A DNA stretch of 64,000 nt, taken from contig NC_133474.1 of the NCBI RefSeq assembly GCF_025370935.1, forward strand, positions 1,357,005-1,421,004, given 5' to 3'. Below the pieces are notes generated by a model that was not told the DNA's origin, did not search any database, and saw nothing but the letters and a program-made list of their open reading frames with translations. This document shows, piece by piece, positions 58,101-64,000 of the stretch (positions are counted from its first letter, which is position 1; each line of letters begins with the position of its first letter). Made by a program: the position numbers and the translations under genes. The stretch comes from Choristoneura fumiferana (taxonomy: Eukaryota; Arthropoda; Insecta; Lepidoptera; Tortricidae).

Positions 58101-61100
58101 GTTGAGCAACCGAACACTAGATTTTTTTACACTATGCAGGCTAATTTTATAGCAAACATACTTGTGTTACCTCTTTCTCATTTTTCATTTTTTTTCACTT
58201 ATGGCGTTAATATTTATGACGTTATAATAACTTGCTATTGAATGTTTTTGTTTTCTTATACTTTTATACAATTTTATGGGATAAAAAATATCTATGCAGT
58301 CACTATGATTTCAAACTATCTCTGTAAAAAAATTCATCTCAATCGATTTAGCGGTTTAAGCGTGAAGACGTGACTGAAAGACAGACAAACAGAGCTACTT
58401 TCGCGTTTATAATATTAAGGATGCGAACCACTCAACCACATTACAGAATACTGGTGTACATATTTTTGAAGCATTGCATAAATGCATATTTTGATAGTGG
58501 GCTGTTCATGTTCCCAGGTGATGGAGAGCGAGGAGTTCCTGCTGCTGCCGGCAGCCCAGCTGATAGACATCGTGTCCTCGGACGAGCTGAACGTGCGCTC
58601 CGAGGAGCAGACCTTCCAGGCCGTCATGTCCTGGGTCAAGTACAACGTGGCCGAGCGCCGCCAGCACTTGGCGCAGGTCAGACCACTACGCATCACACCC
58701 CAAAAACGGACCCTCTATAGCCATAGCGAGGCTGCTGAAGCCCAGGCCCGCGGCTCACTAAGTAGCCAGCCCGCCAAGGCATTTGCACTTGCCCGGCAAT
58801 GCGTTAATTGGCGCTGCGTTGGCGTGGTTAAAAATATTGGCCTAGCTCCGCCCCTGACTTAAAAAAAATTGCCCTCCTAAAAAATGTTGACCAGCCTTGC
58901 CTTATAGGATCACTTTGTGTTCCGCCTTTTAAAAAACTTTTGCAATACATTATCATGGAATCAAAACTAATATAGTATAAATCCAGCTGTTCTAAAAACT
59001 CGAGATTTGGTAGGAAGGCAGCTTTTAGCATAACATAGTGAAATACACGCATGCGAAGCCGTTGGTAAAAGCTAGTGTGTAAATTAACCGTAAATTATTT
59101 TTCACTACTCCTGCTCGTAAAGTTCGTGTTTATGCTGGATCTATGCGGCATAAAATGACTTTTTATGCTCTAGTGCGTAAAGTAAAATCTTTGGTAAGAC
59201 CAAGGCAATCAGGTGTACACAGCCACAAACAAAGAAGAAAGTACTATTTTTAAAAAATAATTTTTAATCTATACAAAACTAAAAATCAATCAAAATAAAT
59301 CAATAAAACTTTTTTTTTAAATTATAATAGTAATGCGTGAACAATAAAAGGTACATTGTAAGTGAACAATTCTTTTCACTGTTGCTATTTCATTTCCCTT
59401 TGCCCCCCCCCCCTCAAATATCAGTCTCTCAAAGGGCCTCAACGCACCTGTGATACCCCTCGTGTTGGCAGGTGTCCATGGGCGGCTGTATTTGCTTTCC
59501 ATCAGGCGACCCCGCATGCTCGTTTTCCCCCTCTTATATGTATTAAAAAAACTCAGTAACAGTTTGTTTGTATGTGGGTGCGTCCAGGTCCTCCAGCACG
59601 TGCGGCTGCCGCTGCTGAGCCCCAAGTTCCTGGTGGGCACCGTGTCCTCCGAGCTGCTCATCCGGTCCGACGACGCCTGCCGCGACCTGCTCGACGAGGC
59701 CAAGAACTACCTGCTGCTGCCCCAGGAGCGCCCGCTCATGCAGGGCCCGCGCACAAGGCCCCGCAAGCCCACCAGGCGGGGTGCGTACACAGACACACAC
59801 ACACCAGCCACCAGCCACCAGCCGGCGCGCCGACTATACACGCAGACACCTACCAGGCGGGTCGGTACACACACCAGCCGGCGCGCCGACTATACACGCA
59901 GACACCTACCAGGCGGGTCGGTACACACACCAGCCGGCGCGCAGACTATACACGCAGACACCTACCAGGCGGGTCGGTACACACACCAGCCGGCGCGCCG
60001 ACTATACACGCAGACACCTACCAGGCGGGTCGGTACACACACCAGCCGGCGCGTCGACTATACACGCAGACACCTACCAGGCGGGTCGGTACACACACCA
60101 GCCGGCGCGCCGACTATACACGCAGACACCTACCAGGCGGGTCGGTACACACACCAGCCGGCGCGCCGACTATACACGCAGACACCTACCAGGCGGGTCG
60201 GTACACACACCAGCCGGCGCGCCGACTATACACGCAGACACCTACCAGGCGGGTCGGTACACACACCAGCCGGCGCGCCGACTATACACGCAGACACCTA
60301 CCAGGCGGGTCGGTACACACACCAGCCGGCGCGCCGACTATACACGCAGACACCTACCAGGCGGGTCGGTACACACACCAGCCGGCGCGCCGACTATACA
60401 CGCAGACACCTACCAGGCGGGTCGGTACACACACCAGCCGGCGCGCCGACTATACACGCAGACACCTACCAGGCGGGTCGGTACACACACCAGCCGGCGC
60501 GCCGACTATACACGCAGACACCTACCAGGCGGGTCGGTACACACACCAGCCGGCGCGCCGACTATACACGCAGACACCTACCAGGCGGGTCGGTACACAC
60601 ACCAGCCGGCGCGCCGACTATACACGCAGACACCTACCAGGCGGGTCGGTACACACACCAGCCGGCGCGCCGACTATACACGCAGACACCTACCAGGCGG
60701 GTCGGTACACACACCAGCCGGCGCGCCGACTATACACGCAGACACCTACCAGGCGGGTCGGTACACACACCAGCCGGCGCGCCGACTATACACGCAGACA
60801 CCTACCAGGCGGGTCGGTACACACACCAGCCGGCGCGCAGACTATACACGCAGACACCTACCAGGCGGGTCGGTACACACACCAGCCGGCGCGCAGACTA
60901 TACACGCAGACACCTACCAGGCGGGTCGGTACACACACCAGCCGGCGCGCCGACTATACACGCAGACACCTACCAGGCGGGTCGGTACACACACCAGCCG
61001 GCGCGCAGACTATACACGCAGACACCTACCAGGCGGGTCGGTACACACACCAGCCGGCGCGCAGACTATACACGCAGACACCTACCAGGCGGGTCGGTAC

Positions 61101-62483
61101 ACACACCAGCCGGCGCGCAGACTATACACGCAGACACCTACCAGGCGGGTCGGTACACACACCAGCCGGCGCGCAGACTATACACGCAGACACCTACCAG
61201 GCGGGTCGGTACACACACCAGCCGGCGCGCCGACTATACACGCAGACACCTACCAGGCGGGTCGGTACACACACCAGCCGGCGCGCCGACTATACACGCA
61301 GACACCTACCAGGCGGGTCGGTACACACACCAGCCGGCGCGCCGACTATACACGCAGACACCTACCAGGCGGGTCGGTACACACACCAGCCGGCGCGCCG
61401 ACTATACACGCAGACACCTACCAGGCGGGTCGGTACACACACCAGCCGGCGCGCCGACTATACACGCAGACACCTACCAGGCGGGTCGGTACACACACCA
61501 GCCGGCGCGCCGACTATACACGCAGACACCTACCAGGCGGGTCGGTACACACACCAGCCGGCGCGCCGACTATACACGCAGACACCTACCAGGCGGGTCG
61601 GTACACACACCAGCCGGCGCGCCGACTATACACGCAGACACCTACCAGGCGGGTCGGTACACACACCAGCCGGCGCGCAGACTATACACGCAGACACCTA
61701 CCAGGCGGGTCGGTACACACACCAGCCGGCGCGCAGACTATACACGCAGACACCTACCAGGCGGGTCGGTACACACACCAGCCGGCGCGCAGACTATACA
61801 CGCAGACACCTACCAGGCGGGTCGGTACACACACCAGCCGGCGCGCCGACTATACACGCAGACACCTACCAGGCGGGTCGGTACACACACCAGCCGGCGC
61901 GCCGACTATACACGCAGACACCTACCAGGCGGGTCGGTACACACACCAGCCGGCGCGCCGACTATACACGCAGACACCTACCAGGCGGGTCGGTACACAC
62001 ACCAGCCGGCGCGCCGACTATACACGCAGACACCTACCAGGCGGGTCGGTACACACACCAGCCGGCGCGCCGACTATACAAGCAGACACCTACACGAATA
62101 GTCTATACACGAAAATATAAACAAGGCAAACTCGTGCTATCAGGCGGTCAGAAAAACACAAGTGTAGTGATCTGTTAGTGTATAATTAGAATAATAATAA
62201 TATGGTAGAAATAAACTTGAACGGCGCCAAGCACAATAACCCGACATGGTCTCTTCCAGGCGAAGTCCTCTTCGCCGTCGGCGGCTGGTGTTCAGGCGAC
62301 GCGATAGCCTCTGTGGAGCGCTTCGACCCGCAGACGGCCGAGTGGAAGATGGTCGCGCCCATGTCCAAGCGGCGCTGCGGGGTCGGGGTCGCCGTGCTGC
62401 ACGACCTGCTGTACGCCGTGGGGGGGCACGACGGGCAGAGCTACCTCAACAGCATCGAGCGGTACGACCCGCAGACCAATCAG
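52155..62483 (+). CDS. dbo: kelch-like protein diablo / KLHL20, 3' part beyond the window
   Basis: Six coding exons with fitting phases: 52155-52312, 53568-53736, 55145-55324, 58518-58676, 59588-59780 and 62260-62483, giving the first 361 residues of a protein usually a little over 600 aa. BTB domain about residues 20-130 (RRHRELCDVVLNV, AHRVILSACS across the exon 1/2 join, YFRAMFTGEL), BACK domain about 140-250 (CLGIRAFADTHSC, AERRQHLAQ), then the first kelch blade (AVGGWCSGDAIASVERFDP) and start of the second (YAVGGHDGQSYLNSIERYD). The near identity to Drosophila Diablo leaves little doubt. It is a substrate adaptor of Cullin-3 ubiquitin ligases; human KLHL20 acts partly at the trans-Golgi network. 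The ATG at 52155 gives a short Gly-rich N-terminus before ARLSHTSEKHP. Donors of exons 1, 5 and 6 are each the seed of a tandem array. Remaining kelch exons are not in the window. Confidence 0.93.
52313..52600 (+). repeat. 28-bp minisatellite at the diablo exon 1 splice donor
   Basis: Starts at the donor CGCACAG|GTAACAG and continues as about nine degenerate 28-bp units GGGTGACAGGCCGCACAGGC + AACAGGAC. Each unit keeps a copy of the junction word GCACAGGTAACAG, mostly changed to GCACAGGCAACAG. The 95-203 codon minus-strand frames through it arise because the unit has no stop in any phase. Confidence 0.85.
52600..52990. repeat. relative of the fold-back element at 24430
   Basis: Shares the pattern TTTTCACGA/TTTTTCATGAAGCGTATTTT/CGCATATTTTACCAG, TAGGTTAGGTTCG and a GCCCCGCCAAGCGGGGCTCC hairpin followed by GTCGAC. 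The arms are more degraded than at 24430-24967. Confidence 0.5.
52999..53275 (+). repeat. retroposon tail, 'GGTAGGACCTTGTGC' family, near complete
   Basis: Best copy of the family at 1-198 and 29243-29535, ending CCATCCAATCGAATAAAAAA. In diablo intron 1. Confidence 0.75.
53272..53517 (+). mobile_element. SINE C with a nearly complete tRNA cloverleaf head, inverted partial copy in front
   Basis: At 53310-53381 a 72-nt head can fold like a tRNA: acceptor ACCAGCA/TGCTGGT (7 of 7 pairs), T arm CTGGG-TTCGATT-CCCAG, A box GGTGTAGCGGTATAGCAC. The anticodon arm is poor (CGGT/ACCG, loop ACGGAAT lacking T33), so not a working tRNA gene. The body CAGTTTGTATTTTCAATTT and tail AATACAAAAAGATTCCAAAA follow. 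53272-53306 is an inverted T-arm piece of the same SINE. It ends only 50 bp before exon 2 of diablo. Confidence 0.75.
53805..54215 (+). repeat. GGTTCCGT repeat copy
   Basis: From AGGGCTCCGTACCCAAAGGG to CCTTCGTGCGCGAGTCCTAC; in diablo intron 2, about 70 bp after the exon 2 donor. 54220-55060 beyond it holds AT-rich sequence and a degraded TACAGTCACCAG-type MITE (ends near 54786 and 55060). Confidence 0.7.
55459..57460 (+). mobile_element. mariner-superfamily transposon, 2002 bp, 286-bp inverted termini
   Basis: TIRs 55459-55744 and about 57176-57460 start TACAGGGCGTCCCACGGCTA and differ at only about 3-4 positions. TA is duplicated at the insertion (55457-55458 and 57461-57462). An intact transposase frame lies between them (56129-57160). 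Each TIR carries a tRNA T-arm-like word GGTTCGATTCC (57302-57312; complement at 55607-55617). The element sits sense in diablo intron 3, 134 bp after the exon 3 donor. Near-identical TIRs and an open gene suggest recent insertion. Confidence 0.9.
56129..57160 (+). CDS. IS630/Tc1/mariner-type transposase, 343 aa
   Basis: Unbroken frame. The N-terminal part (residues 1-60) with WHRERYPDRNTPSRFIMKRF is a helix-turn-helix of the DUF4817 kind; a second DNA-binding helix set with GISKSKIHRVLKKY lies near residues 85-103. The DDE catalytic core follows: IWSDETNF (first Asp), FQQDGAPAH (second Asp) and PPRSPDLTPLDFFLWG (third Asp). I count 40 residues between the second and third Asp, more than the 34 of classical mariner and close to DD41D groups. 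All catalytic residues and the TIRs are in place, so it may be able to catalyse cut-and-paste transposition; activity is not shown by sequence. Confidence 0.88.
   Translation: MEAYFLNHKNITLALQWHRERYPDRNTPSRFIMKRFVDNLLNLGRFDHRIPQPRHQIINTDDELDILIYFEANPKSSVREGEEVIGISKSKIHRVLKKYKFKSYVEGRLVQKLLPGDPERRLIYCHEIERLILEDPYFLNNIIWSDETNFSNNGMYNRHNNRIWCRENPLRIRETNNQVRFSFNCWCGIVNNRVLLVHFYEGHLNTERYLEILEILRYEINNLPVAERHNLTFQQDGAPAHNSHRTGDYLNEHFRPWIGTNGQIRWPPRSPDLTPLDFFLWGYVKNLVYKNQYESINELQTELRRIILNIHHNKIKKSTEREIIKRVRLCIQQEGTHFEHLIN
57480..58517. other. diablo intron 3, no gene
   Basis: AT-rich. A repeat-like tail with GTGAAGACGTGACTGAAAGA and CTACTTTCGCGTTTATAATA is at about 58330-58420. No frames of note. 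Confidence 0.4.
58690..59380. other. diablo intron 4, no gene
   Basis: The open frame runs past the exon 4 donor to 58862, but the donor GCGCAG|GTCAGA and the match to the family end the exon at 58676. Nothing else recognised. Confidence 0.4.
59385..59545 (+). repeat. retroposon tail, 'AACGCACCTGTGATACCC' family
   Basis: Second copy of 9115-9240. It lies about 40 bp before the diablo exon 5 acceptor. Confidence 0.65.
59781..62095 (+). repeat. 56-bp minisatellite at the diablo exon 5 splice donor, about 40 copies
   Basis: Begins at the donor CACCAGGCGGG|GTGCGTAC. After about 40 bp of CA-rich transition the 56-bp unit runs to about 62092. Each unit has TACCAGGCGGGTCGGTACAC, a changed copy of the exon end and donor. 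Units differ mainly at one site (GCGCCGAC or GCGCAGAC, once GCGTCGAC). Since 56 is not a multiple of 3 and the unit lacks stops in all plus phases, three overlapping frames of 779-883 codons stay open; these are not genes. Confidence 0.92.
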
Positions 62484-63545
62484 GTGCGTGCTGGGGGGGG
62501 GGGGGGCACGACGGGCAGAGCTACCTCAACAGCATCGAGCGGTACGACCCGCAGACCAATCAGGTGCGTGCTGGGGGGGGGGGGCACGACGGGCAGAGCT
62601 ACCTCAACAGCATCGAGCGGTACGACCCGCAGACCAATCAGGTGCGTGCTGGGGGGGGGGCACGACGGGCAGAGCTACCGCAACAGCATCGAGCGGTACG
62701 ACCCGCAGACCAATCAGGTGCGTGCTGGGGGGGGGCACGACGGGCAGAGCTACCTCAACAGCATCGAGCGGTACGACCCGCAGACCAATCAGGTGCGTGC
62801 TGGGGGGGGGGCACGACGGGCAGAGCTACCTCAACAGCATCGAGCGGTACGACCCGCAGACCAATCAGGTGCGTGCTGGGGGGGGGCACGACGGGCAGAG
62901 CTACCTCAACAGCATCGAGCGGTACGACCCGCAGACCAATCAGGTGCGTGCTGAGGGGGGGCACGACGGGCAGAGCTACCTCAACAGCATCGAGCGGTAC
63001 GACCCGCAGACCAATCAGGTGCGTGCTGGGGGGGGGGCACGACGGGCAGAGCTACCTCAACAGCATCGAGCGGTACGACCCGCAGACCAATCAGGTGCGT
63101 GCTGGGGGGGGGCACGACGGGCGGAGCTACCTCAACAGCATCGAGCGGTACGACCCGCAGACCAATCAGGTGCGTGCTGGGGGGGGGGCACGACGGGCAG
63201 AGCTACCTCAACAGCATCGAGCGGTACGACCCGCAGACCAATCAGGTGCGTGCTGGGGGGGGCACGACGGGCAGAGCTACCTCAACAGCATCGAGCGGTA
63301 CGACCCGCAGACCAATCAGGTGCGTGCTGGGGGGGGGGGCCGACGGGCAGAGCTACCTCAACAGCATCGAGCGGTACGACCCGCAGACCAATCAGGTGCG
63401 TGCTGGGGGGGGGGGGCACGACGGGCAGAGCTACCTCAACAGCATCGAGCGGTACGACCCGCAGACCAATCAGGTGCGTGCTGGGGGGGGTTGGGGGGCA
63501 CGACGGGCAGAGCTACCTCAACAGCATCGAGCGGTACGACCCGTG
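62484..63545 (+). repeat. array of 14 duplicated kelch-exon ends at the diablo exon 6 donor
   Basis: The word CACGACGGGCAGAGCTACCT occurs in the true exon at 62427 and then, with small variants, at 62507, 62585, 62661, 62736, 62812, 62887, 62962, 63038, 63113, 63189, 63263, 63340, 63417 and 63499. Units are 73-82 bp: about 57 bp of exon end, the donor CAG|GTGCGTGCTG and a run of 6-14 G. The G run differs from unit to unit and so shifts frame. The last unit breaks off in ...CGACCCGTGCTGG. Confidence 0.92.
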
Positions 63546-63559
63546 CTGGCTGCACCGGC

Positions 63560-64000
63560 TGGGTAGGTACACAAGGAATACGTAGTGAACAGATGCGGAA
63601 TAGGTGGTCACTAACAGCCTTATTCATAAAAAATCCTTAATTGAGGTTTGATCGGTCTGTTACTTAGCAGACTGATTAAGCTTGTTAGACGGTTGTCAAG
63701 AAGTATGATTCATAAACGCTTGCTAGCAGTCTGCTAGTTGTTGAGCCGCTGATAGACTGATTAGACTCGTTATGTTGGCCACCTTGACAAATCAAAGACA
63801 AAAAATGGCCTAATCGATAATTAAAAAAAAAAGTTGACAGCAGTGACAGCAAATTAGCAGGAAAAAAATAAAAAGCGAGAAGTTTGTTTTCCCGCCATTT
63901 CCGATCCGCATGTTTATGTTGTGCAAAAAGCCATAATTGTGTTAATCATCCTATTTTTTTTTTTCATACTTATTGTTAATTTATTGCTGCTAATTTAGAG
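63560..64000. other. diablo intron 6, no exon seen
   Basis: No match to the expected next kelch exon (starting with Trp after ...PQTNQ). The sequence 63620-63780 has the look of a small inverted-repeat element (TTATTCATAAA, GCAGACTGATTA). Diablo continues to the right of the window. Confidence 0.4.

Noticed and set aside
58482..58862. Extension of diablo exon 4 to 58862
   Set aside because: The family sequence goes from LAQ directly to VLQHVRLPLL (exon 5), so the donor at 58677 ends the exon.
59450..62178. Plus-strand open frames of 883, 868 and 779 codons
   Set aside because: They are the 56-bp intronic minisatellite read in three phases. They only include diablo exon 5 at their beginning.
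62202..63640. Plus frames of 250, 464 and 365 codons rich in GG and ATSTASSGT or HDGQSYLNSIERYDP
   Set aside because: Artefacts of the duplicated exon 6 ends with changing G-run lengths; only 62260-62483 is a supported exon.

Overview
This looks like a window of a lepidopteran (moth or butterfly) nuclear genome. Genes have many short exons with GT-AG introns. The introns are packed with dispersed repeats typical of Lepidoptera: three kinds of tRNA-derived SINE (one ending in GAT repeats), Helitrons ending in CTAG, RTE-like LINE tails, many small TIR elements and a mariner-type transposon. No prokaryotic feature, CRISPR array or rRNA gene was seen. All exon structures below were built by hand from splice signals, reading phase and family resemblance.

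Layout. (1) 2.1-18 kb: two divergent MARVEL-domain (CMTM-like) four-helix membrane protein genes. The left one runs off the left edge on the minus strand; the right one is complete on the plus strand (183 aa). Intron 1 of the right gene holds an oppositely oriented two-exon gene for a 113-aa protein with two hydrophobic segments (10021-11361). Its own intron holds a hAT-like MITE inserted in another repeat. (2) 18-28.4 kb: mostly transposon debris, a possible TATA/kappaB-like promoter at 25.75-25.86 kb, and a small IFI6/IFI27 (ISG12)-family gene on the minus strand at 27.8-28.05 kb with TATA box, CTCF-like site and probable 3'-UTR exon. (3) 28.5-33.3 kb: repeats. (4) 33.4-49.2 kb: COG4 (Golgi tethering complex subunit), minus strand, 14 exons, complete except for an apparent 1-nt frameshift in a GC-rich tract of exon 7. 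(5) 52.2-62.5 kb: kelch-like protein diablo/KLHL20 (Cullin-3 adaptor), plus strand, six coding exons in the window, continuing past the right edge. Intron 3 carries a 2002-bp mariner-superfamily element with a whole transposase gene. COG4 and diablo diverge from a shared upstream region at 49.2-50.1 kb; both families act at the Golgi/TGN.

Most unusual structure: four separate tandem arrays (28, 56, 115 and about 76 bp units) begin exactly at 5' splice sites: exons 1, 5 and 6 of diablo and exon 10 of COG4. All extend into the intron in the direction of transcription, and their units contain copies of the exon end and splice donor. This looks like recurrent minisatellite birth at splice donors and is the observation I would follow first. 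The 780-880 codon open frames at 59.5-62.2 kb are by-products of the 56-bp array, not genes.
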